This document shows, piece by piece, positions 17,174-26,878 of a stretch of DNA of 64,000 nt (positions are counted from its first letter, which is position 1; the number at the start of each line of letters is the position of its first letter). The stretch is from SELP01 sp035969385. GTDB taxonomy: Bacteria; Pseudomonadota; Alphaproteobacteria; Rhodobacterales; Rhodobacteraceae. Both the position numbers and the translations under genes were made by a program. The DNA lies in contig NZ_JAYKKJ010000001.1 of NCBI RefSeq assembly GCF_035969385.1, positions 124,001 through 188,000 on the forward strand. The letters are read 5' to 3'. The notes beneath the pieces are model-generated. The model was not told where the DNA came from and did no database searches. It saw only the letters and a program-made list of their open reading frames with translations.

Positions 17174-17512
17174 TATGGAGCGACTCTCGACCTCTGTTTC
17201 GCGGCGCTGAGTGATCCCACCCGACGCGCGATCCTTGCCCGCCTTGCGCGCGGCGAGGCAACCGTAAGCGAACTGGCGGCCCCGCATGACATGGCGTTGC
17301 CGTCCTTCATGGGGCACCTGCGGCGGCTGGAGGAGGCCGGACTGGTTGTTACCCGGAAAAGTGGCAGGACAAGGTTCTGCACCCTCTCGGCCGATGCCTT
17401 TCTCCCGGCGCGGTCGTGGCTCGACGAACAGAAAGACCTCTGGGAACACCGCCTCGATACCCTCGACACCTATGTGACTTCACTTCTGAAAGATAATCCC
17501 GATGAACCTTGA
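17165..17512 (+). CDS. ArsR/SmtB family transcriptional regulator
   Basis: A 115-residue winged-helix repressor: LCFAALSDPTRRAILARLARGEATVSEL (given here in short: ALSDPTRRAILARL) and the recognition helix region HDMALPSFMGHLRRLEEAGLV are typical of the ArsR type that accompanies AHSA1 proteins. No metal-binding CxC pair is seen in the alpha3 or alpha5 positions, so the signal is probably not a metal. It overlaps the next gene by 11 bases, and the two form a self-contained module. Autorepression through the palindrome at its start codon is inferred. Confidence 0.88.
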   Translation: MAKYGATLDLCFAALSDPTRRAILARLARGEATVSELAAPHDMALPSFMGHLRRLEEAGLVVTRKSGRTRFCTLSADAFLPARSWLDEQKDLWEHRLDTLDTYVTSLLKDNPDEP

Positions 17513-17969
17513 TCCTCAGACCGACCTCTCCTTCACCCGCACCCTTGCCGCGCCCCGGCAGCTTATCTGGGAATGCTGGACGACCCCGAAACACATCATG
17601 AATTTCTTCATCCCCAAGCCGCACAGCGTCACCGCCTGCGATATCGACCTGCGGGTCGGCGGCCGGTTCAACACCACCTTCGAGGTGGAAGGGAACGTGA
17701 TGGAAAACACAGGTGTCTATCTGGAAATCGTGCCGGGCACGCGGCTTGTCTTCACCGATGGCTACAGCGAAGGCTGGAAGCCGGCGGCCGACCCCTTCAT
17801 GACCGCCATCATCGACCTTGAGGACGATGGCAACGGCGGCACCATCTATACTGCAACCGCGCGGCACCGGTCGCAGGAAGCCGCCCAGAACCACGAATCC
17901 ATGGGCTTCTTCGATGGCTGGGGCACCGTTGTAACGCAGCTGGAGGCCTACGCGCAAAGCCTGTCCTGA
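17502..17969 (+). CDS. SRPBCC/AHSA1-type START-domain protein
   Basis: A 155-residue protein of the Bet v1-like AHSA1 family: the N-terminal strand FTRTLAAPRQLIWECWTTP, then DIDLRVGGRFNTTFE and the C-terminal helix GFFDGWGTVVTQLEAY. Such proteins have a hydrophobic pocket, and members paired with ArsR regulators are common in alphaproteobacteria. The ligand or activity is not known. It overlaps the arsR-like gene by 11 bases and so is co-translated with it. Confidence 0.85.
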   Translation: MNLDPQTDLSFTRTLAAPRQLIWECWTTPKHIMNFFIPKPHSVTACDIDLRVGGRFNTTFEVEGNVMENTGVYLEIVPGTRLVFTDGYSEGWKPAADPFMTAIIDLEDDGNGGTIYTATARHRSQEAAQNHESMGFFDGWGTVVTQLEAYAQSLS

Positions 17970-17981
17970 CGCCAAAGACAA

Positions 17982-18020
17982 AGCGGGCGAACCCTCTGGC
18001 GCCTCCCCAAGTCGCCCGCT
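17982..18020 (+). terminator. Long-range hairpin after the ArsR/AHSA1 pair
   Basis: AGCGGGCGA (17982-17990) and TCGCCCGCT (18012-18020) are perfect 9-base arms around a 21-base loop. No T-run follows, so it may be a Rho-independent terminator of poor quality or a 3' stabilising stem. Confidence 0.4.
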
Positions 18021-18032
18021 AATGCTTTGCCC

Positions 18033-18926
18033 ATGAAAGCCCTCAGTCCCAATATCTCTGGCGCCCTTTTGATGATGCTGTCGATGGCCGCCTTCACGGT
18101 CAACGATACCTTCATGAAGGCGGCGGCGGCGCATGTGCCGTTTTATCAGGCGATCACCCTGCGGGGCGTCGGTATTTCCATCGGGCTGATCACGCTGGCG
18201 CTGTGGCGGGGGCAATTGCGGGTCAACCTGCCCCGGCGCGACTGGGGCCGGATCGGGTTGCGCACCGCGGCCGAGATCGTCGGCACGCTTCTGTTCCTCA
18301 CCGCGCTGGTGCATATGCCGCTCGCCAATCTGTCGGCGATCCTGCAATCGCTGCCGCTGACCGTCACACTGGCCGCCGCAATCTTTCTGGGCGAACCGGT
18401 TGGCTGGCGGCGGATGACGGCGATCGGGGTCGGCTTTCTTGGGGTGCTTCTGATCGTGCGGCCGGGAACCGAGGGGTTCACCATCTATTCCGTCCTCGGG
18501 GTCGGTGCGGTTCTGGCCGTGACGGTGCGGGATCTTGCAGCGCGGCGGCTGTCGGCGGGGGTGCCCAGCCTGATGGTTGCGGTCGTGGCCGCGCTCGGGG
18601 TGACAGCCTTCGGCATCATCGGCGGGTTAAGCGAAGACTGGGTCCCGGTCGACGGGGCAGGGGGGTTGATGCTCGGTGGTGCCGCGCTCTGCCTGATGGT
18701 CGGCTATGTCGCCTCGGTCTCGGCTATGCGGATCGGGGAAATCGCCATCGTCGCCCCGTTCCGCTACTCCAGCCTGCTGGTCGCGCTGGTCCTTGGGTTC
18801 CTTGTTTTCGGCGACTGGCCCGCCTGGCCGACGCTTCTGGGGGCGGCCATTCTGGTGGGTACTGGGCTCTATACCTTCCATCGGGAACGGCGGATCGCGC
18901 GGCGAAACGCCCGCGCGGCGGCATAA
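18033..18926 (+). CDS. EamA-family (DMT superfamily) permease
   Basis: About 297 residues with ten hydrophobic segments arranged as two EamA repeats, each ending in the GWRRMTAIGVGFLGVLLIVRPG-type helix pair (first copy ends with LLIVRPG near residue 148). These proteins export metabolites across the inner membrane; the substrate cannot be read from the sequence. ATG 18033 was preferred to TTG 18027. No clear ribosome site is seen. It lies between the ArsR/AHSA1 pair and the str operon promoter. Confidence 0.85.
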   Translation: MKALSPNISGALLMMLSMAAFTVNDTFMKAAAAHVPFYQAITLRGVGISIGLITLALWRGQLRVNLPRRDWGRIGLRTAAEIVGTLLFLTALVHMPLANLSAILQSLPLTVTLAAAIFLGEPVGWRRMTAIGVGFLGVLLIVRPGTEGFTIYSVLGVGAVLAVTVRDLAARRLSAGVPSLMVAVVAALGVTAFGIIGGLSEDWVPVDGAGGLMLGGAALCLMVGYVASVSAMRIGEIAIVAPFRYSSLLVALVLGFLVFGDWPAWPTLLGAAILVGTGLYTFHRERRIARRNARAAA

Positions 18927-18939
18927 CCACCGGGTGCTG

Positions 18940-18968
18940 TTGACAGGGGGAACGACTCCCCCTATACG
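18940..18968 (+). promoter_or_regulatory. Strong promoter of the str operon
   Basis: TTGACA (18940-18945), 17 bases, TATACG (18963-18968): the best sigma70-like match in the window. It leaves a leader of about 215 bases before rpsL. The same -10 TATACG with a 17-base spacer recurs before rpmC and rplO. Confidence 0.8.
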
Positions 18969-19069
18969 CCGCCCATCCGGGTCCGGGGGTCTTCCCGTGC
19001 CCGATATCAGAGTCGTCGTGGTCATGATCCGGGATACTACTTCCCCGATCCTCTGAAGACACACCGCAC

Positions 19070-19173
19070 CGATCCTCCGGTAAGGGATCGACTGCGGGTT
19101 TTTTGTGCTGTTGCGGACGCGTGCGGCACGTCATCGAAAACCGCGGACCTACGGGGCCGCTACACTAGTGTAG
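19070..19173 (+). promoter_or_regulatory. rpsL leader structures
   Basis: CGATCC and GGATCG pair at about 19070-19091 and are followed by a GTTTTTTG run, resembling an attenuator. CTACACTAGTGTAG (19160-19173) is a perfect 14-base palindrome ending 18 bases before the rpsL start codon. No ORF is convincing in this 265-base gap. Confidence 0.4.
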
Positions 19174-19191
19174 GATAGGGAACAAAGCCCA

Positions 19192-19563
19192 ATGCCAACG
19201 ATCCAGCAGCTGATCCGCAAACCGCGGCAGCCGAAAGTCACCAAGTCCAAGTCGCAGCACCTCGAGCGCTGCCCGCAGAAGCGTGGTGTTTGCACCCGCG
19301 TCTACACCACCACCCCGAAGAAGCCGAACTCGGCCATGCGGAAGGTCGCCAAGGTGCGCCTGACCAACGGTTTCGAAGTGATCAGCTACATCCCTGGTGA
19401 AAGCCACAACCTTCAGGAACACTCGGTGGTTCTGATCCGTGGCGGCCGGGTAAAAGACCTTCCGGGCGTCCGTTACCACATCCTGCGCGGTGTCCTCGAT
19501 ACCCAGGGTGTCAAAGATCGTAAGCAGCGCCGTTCGAAGTACGGCGCCAAGCGTCCGAAGTAA
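19192..19563 (+). CDS. rpsL: 30S ribosomal protein S12
   Basis: A 123-residue S12, which monitors codon-anticodon pairing in the decoding centre. The loop TTTPKKPNSAMRK has lysines at 43 and 44, so the residue mutated in streptomycin resistance is wild type. The second resistance loop GGRVKDLPGVRYH is also wild type. It is the first gene of the str operon and lies 13 bases before rpsG. Confidence 0.98.
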   Translation: MPTIQQLIRKPRQPKVTKSKSQHLERCPQKRGVCTRVYTTTPKKPNSAMRKVAKVRLTNGFEVISYIPGESHNLQEHSVVLIRGGRVKDLPGVRYHILRGVLDTQGVKDRKQRRSKYGAKRPK

Positions 19564-19575
19564 GGAGAGACCGCA

Positions 19576-20046
19576 ATGTCGCGTCGTCACGCCGCCGAGA
19601 AACGTGAAATCCTGCCCGACGCCAAGTTTGGCGACCGGGTTGTCACGAAGTTCATGAACAACCTGATGATCGATGGCAAAAAATCTGTTGCCGAACGGAT
19701 CGTCTACAACGCCTTCGACCGGGTCGAAAGCAAGCTCAAGAAGGCCCCCGTGGAAGTGTTCCACGAGGCGCTGGACAACATCAAACCGTCGGTCGAAGTT
19801 CGTTCGCGCCGGGTTGGTGGTGCCACCTATCAGGTTCCGGTCGAAGTTCGCCCCGAACGCCGTGAAGCGCTCGCCATCCGCTGGCTGATCACCGCTTCGC
19901 GCTCCCGCAATGAAAACACCATGGAAGAGCGCCTTGCCGGCGAGCTTCTGGACGCGGTCAACGGCCGCGGTTCGGCTGTGAAAAAGCGGGAAGACACCCA
20001 CAAGATGGCCGACGCGAACAAAGCGTTCAGCCACTACCGCTGGTAA
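19576..20046 (+). CDS. rpsG: 30S ribosomal protein S7
   Basis: A 156-residue S7, the primary binder of the 16S rRNA 3' domain; in E. coli it represses its own operon. The conserved segment KFMNNLMIDGKKSVAERIVY and the C-terminal MADANKAFSHYRW are present. An AAGGAGAG ribosome site precedes it, and fusA follows after 15 bases. Confidence 0.98.
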   Translation: MSRRHAAEKREILPDAKFGDRVVTKFMNNLMIDGKKSVAERIVYNAFDRVESKLKKAPVEVFHEALDNIKPSVEVRSRRVGGATYQVPVEVRPERREALAIRWLITASRSRNENTMEERLAGELLDAVNGRGSAVKKREDTHKMADANKAFSHYRW

Positions 20047-20061
20047 GAGGAAGACCTTTCC

Positions 20062-22179
20062 ATGGCTCGCGATTATCCCCTCGACCGCTACCGCAACTTC
20101 GGCATCATGGCCCACATCGACGCAGGCAAGACCACCTGCTCGGAGCGGATCCTGTTTTATACCGGCAAATCCCACAACATCGGTGAGGTGCACGATGGTG
20201 CCGCCACCATGGACTGGATGGAGCAGGAGCAGGAACGCGGTATCACGATCACCTCGGCTGCGACCACCACCTTTTGGGAACGCACCGAAGATGGCGTGAA
20301 CCCGGACACGCCCAAGCACCGGATGAACATCATCGACACCCCCGGCCACGTTGACTTCACCATCGAAGTCGAACGTTCGCTGGCTGTGCTTGACGGTGCC
20401 GTTGCCGTTCTCGACGCCAACGCCGGCGTTGAACCCCAGACCGAAACCGTGTGGCGTCAGGCTGACCGCTACAAGGTTCCGCGCATCGTGTTCGTCAACA
20501 AGATGGACAAGATCGGCGCCGACTTCTTCAACTGCGTTCGCATGATCGAAGACCGCACCGGCGCCCGCGCCGTTCCCGTCGGTATTCCGATCGGCGCCGA
20601 GAACGAGCTGGAAGGCCTGATCGACCTCGTGACCATGGAAGAATGGCTGTGGCAGGGTGAAGACCTTGGCGCATCGTGGGTCAAGGCCCCGATCCGTGAC
20701 AGCCTGAAGGACCTGGCCGACGAATGGCGCGGCAAGATGATCGAAGCCGCCGTCGAAATGGACGACGACGCGATGATGGCCTACCTCGAAGGGGAAGAGC
20801 CCGACGTGCCGACCCTGCGCAAACTGCTGCGCAAGGGCACCCTGTCGCTGACCTTCGTTCCGATCCTTGGCGGCTCCGCCTTCAAGAACAAGGGCGTCCA
20901 GCCGCTTCTGAACGCCGTGATCGACTACCTGCCGAGCCCGCTCGACGTGGTCGACTACATGGGCTTCAAACCGGGCGACGAAACCGAAACCCGTAACATC
21001 GCCCGCCGCGCGGACGACGACATGGCGTTCTCGGGCCTTGCGTTCAAGATCATGAACGACCCCTACATGGGCACCCTGACCTTCACCCGCGTCTACTCGG
21101 GCAAGCTGGCCAAGGGCGACACCCTGCTGAACTCGACCAAAGGCAAGAAAGAGCGCATCGGCCGCATGGTGATGATGCACTCCAACAAGCAGGACGAGAT
21201 CACCGAAGCCTTCGCCGGCGACATCATCGCCCTGGCAGGTCTGAAGGACACCACCACCGGTGACACGCTTTGCGCCGTCAACGACCCGGTCGTCCTGGAA
21301 ACCATGACCTTCCCGGATCCGGTGATCGAGATCGCGGTCGAACCGAAGACCAAGGCTGACCAGGAAAAGATGTCCCAGGGCCTGCAGCGGCTTGCCGCCG
21401 AAGACCCGTCCTTCCGTGTCGAAACCGACCTCGAGTCGGGCCAGACCATCATGAAGGGCATGGGCGAACTTCACCTCGACATTCTCGTCGATCGTCTGAA
21501 GCGCGAATTCAAGGTCGAAGCCAACATCGGTGCTCCGCAGGTGGCCTACCGCGAAACCATTTCGCACGAGGTCGAACACACCTACACCCACAAGAAACAG
21601 TCGGGTGGTTCGGGTCAGTACGCCGAGGTCAAGCTCATCATCACCCCGACCGAGCCGGGCGAAGGCTACTCCTTCGAATCCCGCATCGTCGGCGGTGCCG
21701 TGCCGAAGGAATACATCCCCGGCGTGGAAAAGGGCATCACCTCGGTCATGGACTCCGGCCCGCTGGCTGGCTTCCCGGTGATCGACTTCAAGGTTGCTCT
21801 GGTCGACGGTAAGTTCCACGACGTGGACTCCAGCGTTTTGGCCTTCGAAATCGCTGCCCGTATGTGCATGCGCGAAGGGATGCGGAAAGCTGGCGCCAAG
21901 CTGCTGGAACCGGTGATGAAGGTCGAAGTGATTACCCCGGAAGAATACACCGGCGGGATCATCGGCGACCTGACATCGCGTCGGGGCCAAGTGCAGGGTC
22001 AGGACACCCGCGGCAACGCCATTGCCATCGACGCGATGGTGCCGCTGGCCAACATGTTCGGCTACATCAACACCCTGCGCTCGATGTCTTCGGGCCGTGC
22101 GCAGTTCACGATGCAGTTCGACCACTACGACCCCGTCCCGCAGAACCTGTCGGACGAGATTCAGAAGAAATTCGCCTAA
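20062..22179 (+). CDS. fusA: Elongation factor G
   Basis: A 705-residue translocation GTPase. G1 AHIDAGKT is at residues 17-24, followed by DTPGHVDF (G3) and NKMDK (G4), then domains II to V with the C-terminal GYINTLRSMSSGRA. It is a single full-length copy of the housekeeping type, and no fusidic-acid-resistance feature is obvious. It belongs to the str operon between rpsG and the second tuf. Confidence 0.98.
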   Translation: MARDYPLDRYRNFGIMAHIDAGKTTCSERILFYTGKSHNIGEVHDGAATMDWMEQEQERGITITSAATTTFWERTEDGVNPDTPKHRMNIIDTPGHVDFTIEVERSLAVLDGAVAVLDANAGVEPQTETVWRQADRYKVPRIVFVNKMDKIGADFFNCVRMIEDRTGARAVPVGIPIGAENELEGLIDLVTMEEWLWQGEDLGASWVKAPIRDSLKDLADEWRGKMIEAAVEMDDDAMMAYLEGEEPDVPTLRKLLRKGTLSLTFVPILGGSAFKNKGVQPLLNAVIDYLPSPLDVVDYMGFKPGDETETRNIARRADDDMAFSGLAFKIMNDPYMGTLTFTRVYSGKLAKGDTLLNSTKGKKERIGRMVMMHSNKQDEITEAFAGDIIALAGLKDTTTGDTLCAVNDPVVLETMTFPDPVIEIAVEPKTKADQEKMSQGLQRLAAEDPSFRVETDLESGQTIMKGMGELHLDILVDRLKREFKVEANIGAPQVAYRETISHEVEHTYTHKKQSGGSGQYAEVKLIITPTEPGEGYSFESRIVGGAVPKEYIPGVEKGITSVMDSGPLAGFPVIDFKVALVDGKFHDVDSSVLAFEIAARMCMREGMRKAGAKLLEPVMKVEVITPEEYTGGIIGDLTSRRGQVQGQDTRGNAIAIDAMVPLANMFGYINTLRSMSSGRAQFTMQFDHYDPVPQNLSDEIQKKFA

Positions 22180-22185
22180 ACCCGC

Positions 22186-22238
22186 GGTGGGCCGACCGGC
22201 CCACCCTACCACCCCTGTAGGGTGCGTGTTCCAACGCA
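22186..22238 (+). repeat. Two adjacent hairpins between fusA and tuf (REP-like)
   Basis: GGTGGGCC and GGCCCACC (22186-22205) form one stem, and GGTGCGT and ACGCACC (about 22219-22238) a second; between them CCCTACC and GTAGGG can also pair. The arrangement resembles dispersed extragenic palindromic repeats. Only one copy is in the window, so repetition in the genome is inference. Confidence 0.45.
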
Positions 22239-22262
22239 CCGCTCGACATCAAGGAGGCCACA

Positions 22263-23438
<1,176 letters not shown>

Positions 23439-23456
23439 TTCGGTGATTGCAATTTC

Positions 23457-23484
23457 GTGGGGCGGGCTGTAAGGCCCGCCCCAC
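23457..23484 (+). terminator. GC-rich hairpin after second tuf
   Basis: GTGGGGCGGGC (23457-23467) and GCCCGCCCCAC (23474-23484) form a perfect 11-bp stem with a 6-base loop. There is no T-run after it, so it may reduce, stabilise or partly terminate the str transcript rather than end it before rpsJ. Confidence 0.5.
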
Positions 23485-23564
23485 ACCGTTGAATTCGGGT
23501 TCGACGTGGCAGGGCAATCCCGCTCCTCTCACCTCTCAACCTTAAGCCGCGAAAGGCAATGAAA

Positions 23565-23879
<315 letters not shown>

Positions 23880-23893
23880 GGAGGGCACCAGCT

Positions 23894-24640
23894 ATGTTGC
23901 GCTCTGGCGTTATCGCGAAAAAAGTCGGCATGACCCGACTGTTCATGGAAGACGGCAAGCAGATCCCTGTGACCGTTCTTCAGCTGGACAACCTGCAGGT
24001 TGTGGCCCAGCGGACCCAGGACAAGGACGGCTACACCGCTGTTCAGCTGGGCGCCGGCACGGCCAAGGCCAAGCGGACCACGAAGGCCATGCGTGGCCAC
24101 TTCGCCGCTGCCAAGGTTGAACCCAAGCGGAAGGTCGCGGAATTCCGCGTGTCCCCCGACAACCTCATCGAAGTCGGCGAAGAGATCGTCGCCAGCCACT
24201 ACAACGAAGGCCAATTCGTTGACGTGTCCGGCACCTCGATCGGTAAAGGCTTTGCCGGTGCCATGAAGCGGCACAACTTCGGCGGTCTGCGGGCCTCGCA
24301 CGGTGTGTCGATTTCGCACCGTTCGCACGGGTCGGTCGGCCAGTGTCAGGATCCGGGCCGTATCTTCAAGGGCAAGAAAATGGCCGGTCACATGGGCGCT
24401 GCCCGTGTCACCACCCAGAACCTGCAGGTCGTCCGCACCGATGTGGACCGTGGCCTGATCATGGTGAAGGGCGCCGTTCCGGGCTCCAAGGGTGGCTGGG
24501 TCACCATCAAGGACGCCGTGAAAAAGCCGCTCCCTGAAAACCTGGTTACCCCGGCCGCGCTGCGGTCTGCCGTGACCGCTGCAACCGCTGCTGACGCTCC
24601 GGCTGAAGCCGCTGAAGGAGGCGAGAACAATGAAGGCTGA
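23894..24640 (+). CDS. rplC: 50S ribosomal protein L3
   Basis: A 248-residue L3, an early assembly protein near the peptidyl-transferase centre. MLRSGVIAKKVGMTRLF, the loop HGVSISHRSHGSVGQCQDPG and KMAGHMG are present. The Ala/Glu-rich tail beyond residue 225 is an extension found in alphaproteobacterial L3. The 3' end overlaps rplD by 11 bases. An AAGGAGGG ribosome site precedes it. Confidence 0.97.
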   Translation: MLRSGVIAKKVGMTRLFMEDGKQIPVTVLQLDNLQVVAQRTQDKDGYTAVQLGAGTAKAKRTTKAMRGHFAAAKVEPKRKVAEFRVSPDNLIEVGEEIVASHYNEGQFVDVSGTSIGKGFAGAMKRHNFGGLRASHGVSISHRSHGSVGQCQDPGRIFKGKKMAGHMGAARVTTQNLQVVRTDVDRGLIMVKGAVPGSKGGWVTIKDAVKKPLPENLVTPAALRSAVTAATAADAPAEAAEGGENNEG

Positions 24641-25250
24641 AGCGATCAAGCTTGACGGCAAAGCCGCCGGCGCTGTCGATCTCTCGGACGAGATCTTCGG
24701 CCTCGAGCCCCGCGCCGACATCCTGCACCGCGTCGTTCGCTGGCAGCGGAACAAGGCCATGGCCGGGACTCACTCGGTCCTGACCAAGTCGGAAGTCAGC
24801 TACTCGACCAAGAAGATCTACCGCCAGAAGGGCACCGGTGGCGCACGTCACGGTTCCAAGAAGGCCCCGATCTTCCGTCACGGTGGCGTCTACAAGGGCC
24901 CGACCCCGCGGTCGCACGCCCACGACCTGACCAAGAAGTTCCGCAAGCTGGGCCTGCGCCATGCGCTGTCGGCCAAGCTGAAGGCGGGCGAGCTGGTCAT
25001 CCTGGACGTGGCTGACGTGAAAGAAGCCAAGACCGGCGCGCTGGCCAAGCAGGTCAACGCTCTGGGCTGGAAGCGTGCGCTCGTCATCGACGGGGCCGCG
25101 GTGAACGAAAACTTCGCCAAGGCTGCGCGCAACATCGCCAACCTGGACGTGCTGCCCTCGATGGGTGCCAACGTCTACGACATCCTCCGCAGTGACACGC
25201 TCGTGCTCACCAAGGCTGGTGTCGAAGCTCTGGAGGCTCGTCTGAAATGA
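24630..25250 (+). CDS. rplD: 50S ribosomal protein L4
   Basis: A 206-residue L4; in E. coli it represses the S10 operon. The loop that reaches the exit tunnel (YRQKGTGGARHGSKKAPIF) is intact, with no macrolide-resistance change apparent. It begins inside the end of rplC, with the ribosome site GGAGGCG in rplC, and its stop overlaps rplW (ATGA). Such tight packing shows translational coupling of rplC, rplD and rplW. Confidence 0.97.
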   Translation: MKAEAIKLDGKAAGAVDLSDEIFGLEPRADILHRVVRWQRNKAMAGTHSVLTKSEVSYSTKKIYRQKGTGGARHGSKKAPIFRHGGVYKGPTPRSHAHDLTKKFRKLGLRHALSAKLKAGELVILDVADVKEAKTGALAKQVNALGWKRALVIDGAAVNENFAKAARNIANLDVLPSMGANVYDILRSDTLVLTKAGVEALEARLK

Positions 25251-25543
25251 GCGCGAAAGCAGAACACTACGACGTGATCCGCAAGCCGATCATCACCGAA
25301 AAAGCGACCATGGCGTCGGAAAACGGTGCGATCGTCTTCGAAGTGGCCATGGACGCCAACAAGCCGCAGATCAAGGAAGCCGTCGAGGCTCTCTTTGGTG
25401 TGAAGGTGAAGGCCGTCAACACCACCATCACCAAAGGCAAGGTCAAGCGGTTCCGGGGCTCCCTCGGCAAGCGCGCTGACGTCAAGAAGGCCTATGTGAC
25501 GCTGGCCGAAGGCAACACCATCGACGTGTCGACCGGCCTCTAA
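25247..25543 (+). CDS. rplW: 50S ribosomal protein L23
   Basis: A 98-residue L23 of the tunnel exit, the docking site for trigger factor and SRP. YDVIRKPIITEKAT and the KGKVKRFRGSLGKR loop are typical. It is coupled to rplD by a 4-base overlap. Unlike in most bacteria rplB does not follow directly: a terminator lies 24 bases downstream and two accessory genes intervene. Confidence 0.97.
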   Translation: MSAKAEHYDVIRKPIITEKATMASENGAIVFEVAMDANKPQIKEAVEALFGVKVKAVNTTITKGKVKRFRGSLGKRADVKKAYVTLAEGNTIDVSTGL

Positions 25544-25567
25544 GGCCCGCACATCGGAAACGAACAG

Positions 25568-25597
25568 AACCCCGGCTGCGTCAGCGGCCGGGGTTTT
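25568..25597 (+). terminator. Intrinsic terminator after rplW
   Basis: AACCCCGGC and GCCGGGGTT close an 10-base loop and run into TTTTT. A related terminator sequence occurs at 26207-26237, on the other side of the next gene. Confidence 0.9.
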
Positions 25598-25739
25598 TCT
25601 TTGCCTGCCGGTCCGTCCGAAGGCGCATTGTTTTGCCTTGGTCCCGCCTCTGAATCGCCGCTTTTGGCTGGCGAAATCGGGGGTTTGTAGGGCCCGAGTT
25701 GAATCAAATGGGCTGGATCAGACGAAAGGTTGGTCGAAA

Positions 25740-26150
25740 ATGGAATATGGCCGTATTGAACCGATCGCCGGCGTCTCGGGGAAGGAAGAGACCGCGGTCA
25801 CGATGAAGTCGATCAAGCAGCTTCTGGACGAGGAACTGGCGCGGACAGGCGACAGGGCAGCCGTGCAAGAGGTAATCCGACAGCAGGCCGCGACGGCCGA
25901 GCGGAAACAGACCCCCGCCCCGGCCCCGCAACCGGCCGAGCCAGAGGCCTCGCCGCACGTCCTGCCGCTGCAAACGCCGCCGCACATGCGCGCCGCCGCG
26001 AAACCGGTGACCCCGGCCCGGCCCGTCACCCCCGCACGGCCAGCCAGCCCGGCGACCAAACTCCAGTCCGCCGTCCCACTGGCCCCGGCCCAGGACACCG
26101 CCCCCAGCCCCAAATCCGGCTCGCTCCTGAAACGGTTGTTGGGGCGGTAG
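25740..26150 (+). CDS. Pro/Ala-rich protein of unknown function
   Basis: A 136-residue protein if started at ATG 25740 (an upstream GTG-type start at 25638 would give 170 residues). The first 55 residues form a charged helical region (SIKQLLDEELARTGDRAAVQ). The remainder is disordered, rich in Pro and Ala, with the short repeat KPVTPARPVTPARPASPATK, and it ends in basic LLKRLLGR. I recognise no family. It lies between two related terminators within the S10 cluster, so it forms its own transcription unit. Confidence 0.5.
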   Translation: MEYGRIEPIAGVSGKEETAVTMKSIKQLLDEELARTGDRAAVQEVIRQQAATAERKQTPAPAPQPAEPEASPHVLPLQTPPHMRAAAKPVTPARPVTPARPASPATKLQSAVPLAPAQDTAPSPKSGSLLKRLLGR

Positions 26151-26206
26151 GCAGAAGAAGCGACGCGTCCGCCTTTTATGGCCCGGACGCGGTCTGGAAC
26201 AGCAAG

Positions 26207-26237
26207 ACCCCCGGCTGCGTTTGCGGTCGGGGTTTTT
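26207..26237 (+). terminator. Intrinsic terminator, sequence relative of the rplW terminator
   Basis: ACCCCCGGC and GTCGGGGT form a stem with one bulge and run into TTTTTG. It shares GAACAG, CCCCGGCTGCGT and CGGGGTTTTT with the terminator at 25568, which suggests a duplication. Confidence 0.8.
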
Positions 26238-26283
26238 GTTTTGTGCTGATGCGGGCTGATGTATTCTTGGGGTGGAGGCCCTC

Positions 26284-26634
26284 ATGTCCGAACATCGTAT
26301 TTATAGCATTTCTGTCGCATCGGTTTACCCCCACTACGTGGCCAAGGCCGAGCGGCGGAAGTCCTCGAAAGACGCGATTGACCAGGCGATCCACTGGCTG
26401 ACCGGCTATGACGCCGTGGGGCTGGACCGGGTTCTTGCCGAAAAGACCGATTTCCGAACGTTCTTTGCCGAGGCGCCGGCGCTCAATCCGGCGCGGGCAG
26501 GGATCAAGGGGAAGATCTGCGGGATCAGGGTGGAAGAGATCGAGGAAGACTTGATGCGCGAGATACGTTATCTCGACAAGCTGGTCGAAGAGGTCTCCAA
26601 AGGACGCCCGATTGAACGGATCGTTAAGCTCTAG
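26284..26634 (+). CDS. DUF2200 family protein
   Basis: A 116-residue soluble protein matching the DUF2200 pattern: HRIYSISVASVYPHYVAKAE, DQAIHWLTGYD, TDFRTFFAEAPALNP and LMREIRYLDKLVEEV. The family is widespread, and no biochemical role is known to me. ATG 26284 follows GGAGG with good spacing; GTG 26272 is in frame but unlikely. It lies inside the S10 cluster between rplW and rplB, and appears to be cargo. Confidence 0.85.
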   Translation: MSEHRIYSISVASVYPHYVAKAERRKSSKDAIDQAIHWLTGYDAVGLDRVLAEKTDFRTFFAEAPALNPARAGIKGKICGIRVEEIEEDLMREIRYLDKLVEEVSKGRPIERIVKL

Positions 26635-26734
26635 GCTTGATCTTGACGACGGCCGTCGGTGCAGATGCTCCTGCCCGGGCACTTCGGCAATAGGATGGCC
26701 GCCGCGCTGCGATGCATGGCTTGCACCAATGGGC

Positions 26735-26763
26735 TTGACCCCACCCCCGTCCCCCTCTAAACC
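26735..26763 (+). promoter_or_regulatory. Probable promoter for rplB-rplP
   Basis: TTGACC (26735-26740), 17 bases, TAAACC (26758-26763), about 115 bases before rplB. A promoter is needed here because terminators separate rplB from rpsJ-rplW. The flanking 26635-26734 has no convincing ORF. Confidence 0.5.
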
Positions 26764-26878
26764 CCGCCCATCCACAGCCCCGGATTCGTCCGGGGCCGTG
26801 TGTTTTTGACTATGGGGACCTTCGGGGCCCTTCACCTGCCGGGCCTTACCGCCCGCAAAGCAACGGAAGACAGAAAAC

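Noticed and set aside
26641..26878. Small gene in the DUF2200-rplB gap
   Set aside because: Short open frames occur, but none has a ribosome site with plausible codon use; a promoter explains the gap better.
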